From the NCBI GenBank assembly GCA_022799355.1, contig JAAWOG010000013.1, positions 1-64,000 of the forward strand: a stretch of 64,000 nucleotides of DNA. The letters are read 5' to 3'. A model generated the notes under the pieces. That model was given only the letters and a program-made list of their open reading frames with translations. It was not told where the DNA came from and made no database searches. Position numbers and translations under genes: made by a program. Shown piece after piece: positions 1 to 8,840 of this stretch; position 1 is the first letter of the stretch, and each line of letters starts with the position of its first letter. This DNA comes from Lachnospiraceae bacterium (GTDB lineage: Bacteria; Bacillota; Clostridia; Lachnospirales; Lachnospiraceae).

Positions 1-96
1 GTGGACAAAGGGGTGGTATGCTATTATACTACTTGTAACCCCCCAATACATTATATAGTTTTTTGCTATACCCCATAAGAAAGAAATACCTTCTCT

Positions 97-126
97 AAAA
101 AGGACAGTCGAAAGGCTGTCCTTTTT
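97..126 (+). terminator. Intrinsic terminator of an upstream gene
   Basis: A 7-bp perfect stem (101-107 with 116-122) is flanked by an A run and a T run. It probably ends a transcript that starts left of the window. The A and T runs also allow bidirectional use. Confidence 0.75.
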
Positions 127-156
127 ACATTCCATTTACATTCTTATAATTTTTAC

Positions 157-185
157 TTGAAAGAGAGGGGTAAACATAATAAAAT
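157..185 (+). promoter_or_regulatory. Sigma-A promoter for the GH13 gene
   Basis: TTGAAA (157-162) and TAAAAT (180-185) are separated by 17 nt. This lies about 60 nt upstream of the GH13 start and downstream of the terminator, so the amylase gene should have its own transcript. Confidence 0.65.
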
Positions 186-242
186 ACTAACATAGGAGCA
201 AAGGCTCTGTACCGAGGAATATAGGAAAGGGAGTTATTACTT

Positions 243-2477
243 ATGAGCTTTGGATTTCAGTCATCATTTAATCCCCAGTATTATGTTTCAGCAATGCGCC
301 CTGTTTTTAATAAGCGGGCATTATACTCAGACAATACGGAAAACTATATCTATCCTGTGGAACCGGCACCTTACGGTGAGGTGACCGTGCGTTTCAGAGC
401 AGAGAAAAATAATATCGACAGGGTTTTTGTGGAGTGGAAGGGTACATCCCATTTGATGGAGAAAACAGAAGAGACGGACCTGTTTGAATATTATGAGCTT
501 GTCATGGAGTTGGAGGATGAGAGTATTGTATACTGTTTTAAAGTGCAGTCCGGTAAGATGACGCTTTACTTCGATCAGAGAGGGGCGGTAAAGGAGGCTG
601 ATCCGGATTATTACTTTACAATTATCCCCGGTTTTAAAACGCCGAACTGGGCGAAGGGAGCGGTTATGTACCAGATTCTGGTAGACCGTTTTTATAACGG
701 GGATAAGAGTAATGACGTGCTTGATAAGGAGTATTTCTATATTGGAGATTATTCCGCGCGGGTGCCGGAAGAGCAGTGGAATAAATATCCTGCACAGATG
801 GGTATCAGGGAGTTTTACGGCGGTGATCTGCAGGGCGTGCTGGATAAGCTGGATTATCTGGAAAAGCTGGGGATTGAGGCAATCTACTTTAATCCGCTGT
901 TTGTTTCTCCTTCCAACCATAAATATGATATCCAGGATTATGAGTATATTGATCCTCATATCGGAAAGATTGTCTATGACGAGGGAGAGCTCCTGCAGGA
1001 CGGAAAAAAGGAGAACAGATTTGCCTCCCGCTATATCAATCGTGTTACCGATAAACGTAATCTGGAAGCGAGCAATGCTTTTTTTGCGAAATTCATCGAG
1101 GAGGCGCACAAGCGGAACATCCGCGTCATCATAGACGGTGTGTTTAATCACTGTGGTTCCTTTAACAAGTGGCTGGATAAGGAACGGATCTACGAGGAGG
1201 CGGAGAGTTATGAAAAGGGCGCCTATGTTTCGGAGAACAGCCCGTACCGCAACTGGTTTTTGTTCCATGATCAGAGCAAGTGGCCTTATAACAACACATA
1301 TGACGGATGGTGGGGACATGATACACTGCCGAAGCTCTATTATGAAAATTCCCAGGAGCTGATGGAATATATTCTGAGTGTCGGGGAAAAATGGGTTTCC
1401 GCGCCCTTTTATGCGGACGGATGGCGTCTGGATGTGGCGGCGGATTTGGGGATGTCGCCGGAGATGAACCACCGTTTCTGGCAGGAGTTCAGGCGGCGGG
1501 TGAAAAATGCCAATCCGGATGCACTGATTCTCGCGGAGCAGTACGGAAATCCAAAGCCCTGGTTAAACGGAAAAGAATGGGACAGCGTTATGAACTATGA
1601 CGCTTTTATGGAGCCTGTCACCTGGTTCCTCACCGGTATGGAAAAGCACAGCGATGACTTTCGGATGGATATGCTGGGACATGCGGACAACTTCTGGGGC
1701 GCCATGAAATATAATGGGGCAAGGCTGATGGGGCCTGCCAGAATGGTAGCCATGAACGAATTGTCCAACCATGACCATTCCCGGTTCCTCACAAGGACGA
1801 ACCGCAAGGTGGGGCGGACGAACTATATGAGCCCGGAGATGGCGGAGAGGGACATCAATAAAGCGGTGTTTAGAGAGGCGGTTATGATCCAGATGACATG
1901 GACCGGCGCGCCTACGGTTTATTACGGAGATGAGGCGGGGGTTTGCGGTTTTACGGATCCGGATAACAGAAGGACCTACCCCTGGGGACATGAAGATAAC
2001 GACCTGGTCAGATTCCATCAGGAGATCATAAAGATTCACAAATCCCGTCCGGAACTGCGGACCGGTTCTTTAAAACCGATCATCGGGGAATTTAACCTGA
2101 TTGCTTTTGGGCGCTTCAGCGACAGTTCGCGGACGTTGACGGTTATTAACAATAATGACCACGAAGTGACAAGGAAGCTGGAAGTATGGGCGCTCGGTGT
2201 GCCGAAAGAGGCGAAGATGACGCGGGTTATGCTGACGGATGAAAACGGCTTCACGACAGAGCCGAAGGAATATGAGGTGATCGGCGGAAGAATGGAGATC
2301 ACGCTGGGAAAGACTTCCGCTGCTATTCTCTGTCAGGAAGACGAGGAGCAGAGAAATTATGCGGACAAGAAGCGGGATGAGCAGAAAAGCAGTCCGACTA
2401 TTTTTGAACATGAGAATCCTGTGGAGGATAAGCCGGGGAGATCCATTTTTGAAAAGATACAGGATAAACTGAGATGA
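243..2477 (+). CDS. GH13 alpha-amylase-family glycosidase (neopullulanase/maltodextrinase-like)
   Basis: Probable cytoplasmic enzyme cleaving alpha-glucosidic bonds in maltodextrins or related glucans; no signal peptide is seen. An N-terminal beta-rich domain (about residues 20-120) resembles the CBM34-like domain of neopullulanases. It is followed by the TIM barrel with all four GH13 regions: DGVFNH near 298, GWRLDVA near 395 (nucleophile Asp), the acid/base Glu in LAEQYG near 432, and NHDHSR near 511. The C-terminal 45 residues are charged and low in complexity. The start has a GGAAAGGGAG site 10 nt upstream. At 744 aa it is longer than a minimal maltogenic amylase because of the N-domain and tail. 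The family is clear; the exact substrate is not. Confidence 0.92.
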   Translation: MSFGFQSSFNPQYYVSAMRPVFNKRALYSDNTENYIYPVEPAPYGEVTVRFRAEKNNIDRVFVEWKGTSHLMEKTEETDLFEYYELVMELEDESIVYCFKVQSGKMTLYFDQRGAVKEADPDYYFTIIPGFKTPNWAKGAVMYQILVDRFYNGDKSNDVLDKEYFYIGDYSARVPEEQWNKYPAQMGIREFYGGDLQGVLDKLDYLEKLGIEAIYFNPLFVSPSNHKYDIQDYEYIDPHIGKIVYDEGELLQDGKKENRFASRYINRVTDKRNLEASNAFFAKFIEEAHKRNIRVIIDGVFNHCGSFNKWLDKERIYEEAESYEKGAYVSENSPYRNWFLFHDQSKWPYNNTYDGWWGHDTLPKLYYENSQELMEYILSVGEKWVSAPFYADGWRLDVAADLGMSPEMNHRFWQEFRRRVKNANPDALILAEQYGNPKPWLNGKEWDSVMNYDAFMEPVTWFLTGMEKHSDDFRMDMLGHADNFWGAMKYNGARLMGPARMVAMNELSNHDHSRFLTRTNRKVGRTNYMSPEMAERDINKAVFREAVMIQMTWTGAPTVYYGDEAGVCGFTDPDNRRTYPWGHEDNDLVRFHQEIIKIHKSRPELRTGSLKPIIGEFNLIAFGRFSDSSRTLTVINNNDHEVTRKLEVWALGVPKEAKMTRVMLTDENGFTTEPKEYEVIGGRMEITLGKTSAAILCQEDEEQRNYADKKRDEQKSSPTIFEHENPVEDKPGRSIFEKIQDKLR

Positions 2478-2553
2478 TGGGCGGTAAATTTATACTGCGG
2501 ATATCCGATTTGTTTTCTGCGGAAGAAAAGAATGAATAGGAATGAGGAATATT

Positions 2554-3240
2554 ATGACACCAGACAGATTATATCACGCCGGAGATATGGCAAAGATCGG
2601 CTGTAACGGCTGCAAGGGCTGTTCTTACTGTTGTCAGGAGATGGGGGAGTCGGTTGTACTGACTCCCTTTGATATTTGTGAGCTGACATGGAATCTTCAT
2701 AAAAGCTTCGATGAGCTTATGGAAGATAAAATAGAGCTCTATATGACGGACGGGATGGTGATGCCGAATTTAAAAATGACATCGCGAACGGGAAGCTTTG
2801 GTTCTAAGGAAGTCTGCGGCTTTTTGAATGAGGAAGGCAGATGCGGCATCCATGCGTTCCGCCCGGGGCTGTGCAGACTGTTTCCGCTGGGCAGGAATTA
2901 TGAGATAAAGCAGATAGAGACAGCGGACGGAATAAAAGAGATAAAGGGATTTCAATATTTTATTTTGAAGGATTCCTGTCCGAATTTGAACGGAACGAAA
3001 GTGAAGATCGAAAAATGGCTGGAGATTCCGAACCTGAAAAAGAATGAGGAATTTATTACGACATGGCATTATTTTTGCAGGGATTTTCAGGACAGGATGC
3101 AAAAGATGCTGAGGGCGGGGGAGGATGGGAAGGTAAAGAGAGAAAATCTCACCATGCTGGAACTGTTTTACAGGAAGCCTTACGAGAAGGGGCGGGATTT
3201 TTATGAGCAGTTTGGGGAGAGGATGGACCGTATATCATAA
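2554..3240 (+). CDS. YkgJ-type cysteine cluster protein (UPF0153)
   Basis: A 228-aa soluble protein of the CxxCxxCC family, probably binding zinc or an Fe-S cluster; its biochemical role is not established. The N-terminal motif is CNGCKGCSYCC (about residues 17-27), and a second set lies near 86-108 (C, GRCGIH, RPGLCRLFP), the usual pattern of the family. An upstream ATG at 2542 is possible, but 2554 is better placed, 6 nt behind a GAATGAGG Shine-Dalgarno. It follows the GH13 gene by 76 nt without a visible terminator, so cotranscription is likely. No functional link between the two is evident. Confidence 0.85.
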   Translation: MTPDRLYHAGDMAKIGCNGCKGCSYCCQEMGESVVLTPFDICELTWNLHKSFDELMEDKIELYMTDGMVMPNLKMTSRTGSFGSKEVCGFLNEEGRCGIHAFRPGLCRLFPLGRNYEIKQIETADGIKEIKGFQYFILKDSCPNLNGTKVKIEKWLEIPNLKKNEEFITTWHYFCRDFQDRMQKMLRAGEDGKVKRENLTMLELFYRKPYEKGRDFYEQFGERMDRIS

Positions 3241-3284
3241 AGAAATATTGTAACATTTATCCTGCAAACTGCCGCTTTCTGTCA

Positions 3285-3314
3285 TTGACACGGCTCGCTT
3301 TTGCGAACTATAAT
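3285..3314 (+). promoter_or_regulatory. Near-consensus sigma-A promoter of the yjjI gene
   Basis: TTGACA (3285-3290) and TATAAT (3309-3314) are both perfect hexamers with an 18-nt spacer. The spacer holds a small hairpin (TCGC/GCGA). Transcription should start about 95 nt upstream of the ATG, leaving a leader in which I saw no obvious riboswitch. Confidence 0.85.
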
Positions 3315-3413
3315 GGTAGTATCTACCGGTACTGAAATTGGATGCCGAAAACAGAAATAAAGGCATCGGATTAGTGATGAATAAATCATTGGCAATGAAA
3401 AAGGAGGTATTTC

Positions 3414-4958
3414 ATGAGACCGATCACCATGGAGCGCGTAGAAAAGACACGCGCGGAAATTCTTGAGACAATAAAAAGCCCGGTGCTGACGCACGAGCAG
3501 AAAGTCTGCACAATGGCGGGGAAGGCGGATTCCCTGTTGGAAGTGCTGGATCTGCCGGAGGGGCTGGATGAACTGCTGAATGTGTCCATTGATACGAAAT
3601 GTATCTGCGACCTGAACGAGGGGCATGCGCCGGTGCGCCCGAGGTATATCATCCCGGACTACGCGAAATTTATGCGGGAAGGTTCCAAATTTTTACAGTT
3701 GGAGCCGCCGAAAGATCTCTTCGAGGCGCTGAACAGCCTGTTGATCTTTTATAAGCATGTGCCAAGCGTTACCAATTTCCCGGTCTATGTGGGGGCGCTG
3801 GATGAGCTGTTAGAGCCTTTTATAGATGATGTGGATGAGGAGACGGCGAAAAAGCTGCTTAAGCTTTTCCTGATCCATGTGGACAGGACGGTTCTGGATT
3901 CCTTCTCTCATGCCAACATCGGTCCGAAGCCGACGAAAGCGGGAAGGCTTATTCTGGAAGTGGAGGAAGAACTGGAACAGGCTGTGCCGAACCTGACATT
4001 GAAATACGATGCGGATATCACGGACGATGACTTTGCCCTGCAGGCGATCAAAACGTCCCTGCGCAGCGCAAAGCCCAGCTTTGCCAACCATAAAATGTTT
4101 AAAGCCGAACTGCAGGAAGATTATGTGATCGCAAGCTGCTACAACGGTCTGAAACTGGGCGGCGGTTCCTATACGCTCTGTCGTCTGATCCTTTCCAATA
4201 TTGCGAAGCGGGCGGAGAATCTGAAAGATTTTCAGGAAAAACAACTTCCTTATGTATTGGATATTATGGCGCGCTATATGGATGCGAGAATCCGCTTTGA
4301 AGTGGAAGAGAGCGGCTTTTTCGAGAATAACTTCCTTGCAAAAGAGGGATTTATCTCCAGAGATAAGTTTTCTGCTATGTTTGGTATGGTAGGATTGGCG
4401 GAATGCGTCAATATTCTGATGGAGAAGGAAGGGAAGGACGGGCGTTTCGGTCACAGTAAAGAGGCGGATGATCTGGGTGTTGCGGTTATGGAGCAGATCA
4501 ACGCATTTAACGAACAACATGAGAATCCTTATTGTGAGGCGACCGGCGGACATTTCCTGCTGCATGCGCAGGTGGGGCTTTCCGATGATCATGATGTGAG
4601 CCCGGGAACCAGGATTCCCATTGGGGAGGAACCCGCGGAACTGTTTGAACATTTGAAACACTGCAGCCTGTTCCACAAATATTTCCCGTCGGGCACAGGG
4701 GATATTTTCCCGATTGATATGACAGTACATAAAAATCCGGCATTTTTACTGGATATTATCAAAGGTTCTTTCAAGAGCGATTTGCGGTATCTGTCGTTCT
4801 ATGCTTCCGACAGCGATGTGATCCGCATTACCGGTTATCTGGTGAAGCGGTCCGAGATCGAGAAGCTCCGCAGCGGCGTTGCCGTATTGCAAGATACCAC
4901 GGCGCTTGGTATGGGTGCGGCGGATAACTGTAAGATTGAAGAACGTAAGGTGCGGTAA
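3414..4958 (+). CDS. yjjI: YjjI-family glycyl radical enzyme
   Basis: A 514-aa oxygen-sensitive radical enzyme of unknown reaction, colinear in length and motifs with E. coli YjjI (about 516 aa). Matching blocks include CDLNEGHAP with RPRYIIPDYA near the N-terminus, HANIGP, the SCYN block with a candidate thiyl Cys (about residue 243), FFENNFLAKEG, and the C-terminal glycyl-radical motif RITGYLVK near residue 477-484. The start is preceded by an AAGGAGG site at good spacing. In E. coli the gene lies beside yjjW, the radical-SAM activase; no activase is present on either side here, so it must be activated in trans. A strong promoter and a terminator make it a single-gene unit. Confidence 0.93.
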   Translation: MRPITMERVEKTRAEILETIKSPVLTHEQKVCTMAGKADSLLEVLDLPEGLDELLNVSIDTKCICDLNEGHAPVRPRYIIPDYAKFMREGSKFLQLEPPKDLFEALNSLLIFYKHVPSVTNFPVYVGALDELLEPFIDDVDEETAKKLLKLFLIHVDRTVLDSFSHANIGPKPTKAGRLILEVEEELEQAVPNLTLKYDADITDDDFALQAIKTSLRSAKPSFANHKMFKAELQEDYVIASCYNGLKLGGGSYTLCRLILSNIAKRAENLKDFQEKQLPYVLDIMARYMDARIRFEVEESGFFENNFLAKEGFISRDKFSAMFGMVGLAECVNILMEKEGKDGRFGHSKEADDLGVAVMEQINAFNEQHENPYCEATGGHFLLHAQVGLSDDHDVSPGTRIPIGEEPAELFEHLKHCSLFHKYFPSGTGDIFPIDMTVHKNPAFLLDIIKGSFKSDLRYLSFYASDSDVIRITGYLVKRSEIEKLRSGVAVLQDTTALGMGAADNCKIEERKVR

Positions 4959-4973
4959 AAGATCGAATCGTTA

Positions 4974-5004
4974 GATGGTCCTGGAAACAGGACCATCAAT
5001 TTTT
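4974..5004. terminator. Bidirectional terminator between yjjI and the ABC permease
   Basis: A perfect 10-bp stem (4974-4983 with 4988-4997) is capped by a GAAA tetraloop and followed by ATTTTT. It overlaps the stop of the convergent minus-strand gene. Confidence 0.9.
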
Positions 5005-6207
5005 CGGTCTCCTCGCCCATCTCCTGACGGTAAAGGGTATGCACAGAAATCCGATCAGAACCGGTACCGTAATCAGCAGATAAGGTGACCAGATATATAT
5101 TCCGAAAAGACAGAAAGTGTTGGTGCGGAAAATATCCGTGGGGCTCCCCACAAGAGGCAGCAGATCCAGGGCTCTCTGCAGGCTGAAAGGAAGATACTGT
5201 GCGATCACCGGAGGTAAATATACGGCGGTAAGGCTGAAGATCAGAGCAAACATATTATTTCTTACCGCCGAGGAGATCAGAAGGATGATGCAGGTATATC
5301 CCAGTGCGCCGAGGAGGGTGAAGCCATATTCATAGATTTCCGCCTGCAGCATATTCATGGGTGCGACGGCGATCAGCTTGATCATCTGGATCGGCATATC
5401 CCATCCGCTCCATCCGAGATAAAAACTCTGGGAGAGCAGCAGGCCTGCGGCAAGGAGCAGGAACAGTTCCGTGGTAAAAAGCAGTCCGGTGATGATCTTG
5501 GCATGGGCGATCCCTTCCCATCCATGTTTGGTTGTCAAAAGCAGCGGGCTTGTATGATCCCGCCATTCTCCTGAGAAGAGGGGAGAGAGTACGACGGCAA
5601 GAAACAGTGCGATGACTGTTCCGAGTTCAGCGATCATACTTGCGAGAAGATTAGACCAGCCTTCCGAGAACTCATAGGAGAAAGGTTTTTCCACTTTTTC
5701 TTCCATCCGAAGAAGATACTCCCGCTCGGCACCGGTCTGCTCGTTGATTTCCAGAAAATCCTCCAGCGCCTGCGTCCTGCGCGCATAAAAACCGGTCAGT
5801 TTTTCGGGAGATGCGTAGGTTATCATGGTATAGTACGTGCCGGTGTCTTTGAGTTCGGGATATAACTGTTCCAGCCATGAATCTATGATAGACCTGTCGA
5901 GGAGCTGCTGTTCCCTGTCAAGATTGGCAGCCGCCATATTTTGATAATCTGTTACCATCTGCTGCAGCGCCTTATCTGTCAGCTCGCCGCCGAAAGTGAG
6001 GGAATATTCCTGACTGTCTTTTATCATGGAGCGGCCGTCAAAATTGTTGCCGAAGGAACTTGTGTAATCATTTCTGCTTCCGTAAGTGAACCATTGAAAA
6101 GAGAGGATGCCTCCGATTACAATGACATAGACAAGGCACAGAAGTACGCTGATCTTAGTGCTGGTTTTGCGCCACAGCTTTTTATGTTCTAATCGTATCA
6201 ATTCCAT
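4996..6207 (-). CDS. ABC-2 type transporter permease
   Basis: A 403-aa membrane subunit, probably partner of the ATPase encoded 97 nt upstream at 6304-7185. It has one N-terminal membrane helix (about residues 18-40), a long extracytoplasmic region (about 45-175), then five or six helices to the C-terminus, the usual shape of ABC-2 permeases of drug or peptide exporters. The substrate cannot be read from the sequence. The start follows a GAGG site. It is the last gene of the minus-strand sigma factor operon (8531 to 4996), which suggests a stress or antimicrobial export role. Confidence 0.8.
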   Translation of the reverse strand: MELIRLEHKKLWRKTSTKISVLLCLVYVIVIGGILSFQWFTYGSRNDYTSSFGNNFDGRSMIKDSQEYSLTFGGELTDKALQQMVTDYQNMAAANLDREQQLLDRSIIDSWLEQLYPELKDTGTYYTMITYASPEKLTGFYARRTQALEDFLEINEQTGAEREYLLRMEEKVEKPFSYEFSEGWSNLLASMIAELGTVIALFLAVVLSPLFSGEWRDHTSPLLLTTKHGWEGIAHAKIITGLLFTTELFLLLAAGLLLSQSFYLGWSGWDMPIQMIKLIAVAPMNMLQAEIYEYGFTLLGALGYTCIILLISSAVRNNMFALIFSLTAVYLPPVIAQYLPFSLQRALDLLPLVGSPTDIFRTNTFCLFGIYIWSPYLLITVPVLIGFLCIPFTVRRWARRPKN

Positions 6208-6303
6208 AATGTTTTCCTCTTATTTTTGTAAATTGCTGTAAATGATTGATATCGTATTCATGTTTTCTTCCGGTATTCGATACCATTAACCGGATTCTTC
6301 CGA

Positions 6304-7185
6304 CTATTGATGATCCCTTCTCTCCTCATCTCCAAAATAGTACAGATACAGATCCTCCAGCGTTGCATAACAGGGGACTGCGGCTTCGGAAGGCTTCGTA
6401 TCGGAGATGATGCGCAGTATGGTCTGTGGTCCCTCGTGTCTTAAGCTGGCGACAGCGGCGGTATCCAGCCATCTTCGGGACTCACTTTGCGGGACAACAA
6501 GTTCCCAGACTTTGTCCTGCGCGTGGAGCGTCAATTCCGGGATTGTACCCTGCAGAATGAACTTTCCTTTTTTCATCAAAAATACCTGATTCGCAATGGC
6601 TTCAATATCCGAAACGATATGAGTGGAAAGGATAACAATCCTGTTTTCGGCATAATCCGATATCAGGTTGCGGAAGCGGATTCTTTCTTTCGGATCAAGG
6701 CCTGCGGTGGGCTCGTCCAGTATCAGTATTTTCGGGGTGTTTAAAAGGGCCTGGGCAATACCTACTCGCTGTTTCATACCGCCGGAAAAGGTCTTTAACT
6801 TCTTTTTGGCGGCGTGGGAAAGGTCTGTCATCTCTAATAGTTCTTTTACCTTTTCTCCTGCCTTATGTCTTGGGATGCCCTTTAAGGCGGCAATATAGCG
6901 AAGGAATTCTTCGGCGGTATAGTTGGGATAACAGCCGAAATCCTGGGGCAGATATCCCAGAAGATCCCTGTAGGCAGCGCCCATGGCAGTAACTTTTTTC
7001 CCATCCAGCAAAATTTCCCCTGAGGTGGATTCCAAAACGGTGCATAGCATGCGCATCAGCGTGGTCTTTCCGGCTCCGTTTGCGCCTAAGAGCCCATATA
7101 CACCGGGGCTTAAGTCTGCGCAGACATGGTCTACGGCGATTTTACTTCCATAGTGCTTTGTCAGGCGGTCAAGCGATAATTCCAT
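6304..7185 (-). CDS. ABC transporter ATP-binding protein
   Basis: A 293-aa cytoplasmic ATPase with Walker A GANGAGKTT (about residues 34-42), Q-loop, signature FSGGMKQR (about 133-140), Walker B ILILDEP and the H-loop STHIVSD. Its sequence is closest to ATPases of the bacitracin/lantibiotic-export and ABC-2 group. A GAGAGG site precedes the ATG, which overlaps the end of the upstream 266-aa membrane protein gene by 17 nt, so the genes are translationally linked. It likely powers the permease at 4996-6207. Confidence 0.92.
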   Translation of the reverse strand: MELSLDRLTKHYGSKIAVDHVCADLSPGVYGLLGANGAGKTTLMRMLCTVLESTSGEILLDGKKVTAMGAAYRDLLGYLPQDFGCYPNYTAEEFLRYIAALKGIPRHKAGEKVKELLEMTDLSHAAKKKLKTFSGGMKQRVGIAQALLNTPKILILDEPTAGLDPKERIRFRNLISDYAENRIVILSTHIVSDIEAIANQVFLMKKGKFILQGTIPELTLHAQDKVWELVVPQSESRRWLDTAAVASLRHEGPQTILRIISDTKPSEAAVPCYATLEDLYLYYFGDEERRDHQ

Positions 7186-7969
7186 ACATTTTTCCTCTCT
7201 TTCTCATGTCTGCGATATATAGAATCTCTCTTATAAAGAAACAAACAAACGCGATGAAGGCGATAAACCAAATGCCCACGGCGGATGCTTTATACAGTTC
7301 GGGCAGCGCTTTCGGCATGATTCCGTAACAAAGGCTGAAACCGAAGATCTGTGGAAGGCAGGAGAGCGCATTTTTGCATTTTTGGAGCCGTATGCCCCTT
7401 AACAGAAGCACCATACATGCCAGGTAAGGGACGATAACATACAGGATCAGCTGCTTTGCCTGTATGGTGGAAGCTTTGACGGACAGGCAAAGCCAGAGCA
7501 GAAAAGTGAAACAAATAAGGTTTGCCGCACCTGCCAGCACCAGCTTTGCAAGAATGATCTGTGCGCCGGAAGCCCTTGTTGCCGCTTCGATTTCGCTCAC
7601 TTTGTGGTACTGGCTGCGCAAAAGGGGAGGTGTGGCAGCGAGAGCAAACAGCGGCATAAAGATCGGTATGGCGGCAGCTTCCTTTGTCAGGAAAGAAATA
7701 TTCAGACAGGCAAAAAGCAAAGCTGCGGTCTGCAGTCCAAAAATCAGGAAGCCTTCAAAACGAAAGACATCGGATAAGTATTGCCAGAATCCGGTCCTTT
7801 TCTCTTCCTCCATTTTTTCCTGCCTGTTTTTTTCAAGGAAAAAAATGTTTTTACAGATATTTATGGTTTCTTCCAGCTTTTCCGGGCGTGGTTTTTCAGG
7901 ATTTATTTCTTCGGAGAAAGTCTCTTTGAAAGCGTTTTTCAAATACGTTTCCGTTTTACAATGATACAT
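7169..7969 (-). CDS. Unrecognised membrane protein between sigma factor and ABC genes
   Basis: A 266-aa protein with a charged cytoplasmic N-terminus (about residues 1-78), then about six membrane helices (roughly 80-105, 108-125, 145-170, 178-195, 205-220, 225-245). I do not recognise a named family. It overlaps the sigma factor gene by 14 nt upstream and the ABC ATPase by 17 nt downstream, so it is made with both. Position suggests either an anti-sigma factor or an extra transporter subunit. Neither a zinc anti-sigma motif nor an ABC motif is visible, so its role is inference from context. Confidence 0.7.
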   Translation of the reverse strand: MYHCKTETYLKNAFKETFSEEINPEKPRPEKLEETINICKNIFFLEKNRQEKMEEEKRTGFWQYLSDVFRFEGFLIFGLQTAALLFACLNISFLTKEAAAIPIFMPLFALAATPPLLRSQYHKVSEIEAATRASGAQIILAKLVLAGAANLICFTFLLWLCLSVKASTIQAKQLILYVIVPYLACMVLLLRGIRLQKCKNALSCLPQIFGFSLCYGIMPKALPELYKASAVGIWFIAFIAFVCFFIREILYIADMRKRGKMYGIIA

Positions 7970-8531
7970 ACCCCATCTCCTTCCGCATGATTTTTAATCC
8001 GTTCCGGACTCTGCTCTGTGCAGTCCGCAGGCTGCACCCGGTTATCCGGGCGATTTCCGAGAAACTCAGTTCTTCTTCAAAGCGCAGCAAAACGGCTTCC
8101 CTTTGTTCCGGTGAGAGAAATTTCAGAAGATATCGTATCTGATCTCTTTCTTCTATCTGATGCAGGGAACTGTCTTCGGCCGCAGGTATTTCCGTACTAT
8201 GAAGAGGGGAAAAGCCGATTTTTCTGCTCTCGTCAATGCACAGGCGGTTTGCGATTGTATATAAGTAGGCCTTCAGAGTTCCTCTTTCTTTGTATTCGTG
8301 CAAATGGCGGAACAGACGAATGAAGGTTTCCTGAGTCAGGTCTTCCGCAGTTTCAAGATTTGGACAGTGCCACCTGCAGTATCGCAGGATAGAGGAGTAG
8401 TAACGCCTGATCAGGAGCTCCGCAGCGTTTTCATCTCCGGCTTTCGCCTGCTTTATCAACAGGTCGTCTTTTGTAAGATATTTGTTACTATCATATTTTT
8501 CGGGTATGAAACAGTTGGCGTCATTGCCCAT
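7956..8531 (-). CDS. ECF-type RNA polymerase sigma factor
   Basis: A 191-aa sigma-70 family factor with region 2 (about residues 25-95, core-binding and -10 recognition, including DLTQETFIRLFRHL) and region 4 (about 130-185, helix-turn-helix with ITGCSLRTAQSRVRNGLK). Regions 1 and 3 are absent, as in ECF factors. It is the first gene of the operon with the membrane protein and ABC transporter, so it probably directs that operon and perhaps remote targets. The Shine-Dalgarno GAAGGG lies about 10-12 nt upstream of the ATG, a little far. Confidence 0.9.
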   Translation of the reverse strand: MGNDANCFIPEKYDSNKYLTKDDLLIKQAKAGDENAAELLIRRYYSSILRYCRWHCPNLETAEDLTQETFIRLFRHLHEYKERGTLKAYLYTIANRLCIDESRKIGFSPLHSTEIPAAEDSSLHQIEERDQIRYLLKFLSPEQREAVLLRFEEELSFSEIARITGCSLRTAQSRVRNGLKIMRKEMGYVSL

Positions 8532-8840
8532 GAAAGTGCTGCCCTTCTTTCTGAAGAAAATTTTGCGGACGGATTATTGTATATATATTATAACGGATGG
8601 TTTTTCGGAAATGATCAAAGAGGGATAAAAATTATTTCAGGGATTTCAGAATATGTTCAAATTTTCGCAAAAAAGGCAGGGTATTCTCTTGGGGAGAGTA
8701 TCCCTGTGTCTGATATTCATCAAATCTTAATTTGCGCTTAATAGAAGTGTAAGCAGAGAATGTGCTAAGATAAAGTGGCAGTGAACAATATGACAGCATA
8801 TGCAACAACAGGAGCAAGCGATATATTTGGAGGAAAAAGG
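8532..8840. other. Gene-poor divergent region between sigma operon and VanZ gene
   Basis: Seen here: a minus-strand TATAAT (8592-8587) about 55 nt before the sigma gene, with a TTGATC 20 nt further upstream; a minus-strand hairpin (8704-8679) followed by a T run, so terminator-like for leftward transcripts; and a plus-strand extended -10 TGCTAAGAT (8763-8771) that could serve the VanZ gene. No protein of believable length is found. Confidence 0.4.

Noticed and set aside
327..1472. Long open frame on the minus strand opposite the GH13 gene
   Set aside because: It runs antisense to a clearly coding frame with catalytic motifs, has no ribosome site, and its residue composition is that of a shadow frame.
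8298..8741. Plus-strand frame across the start of the sigma factor gene
   Set aside because: It overlaps the sigma factor gene in antisense and has no start signal.
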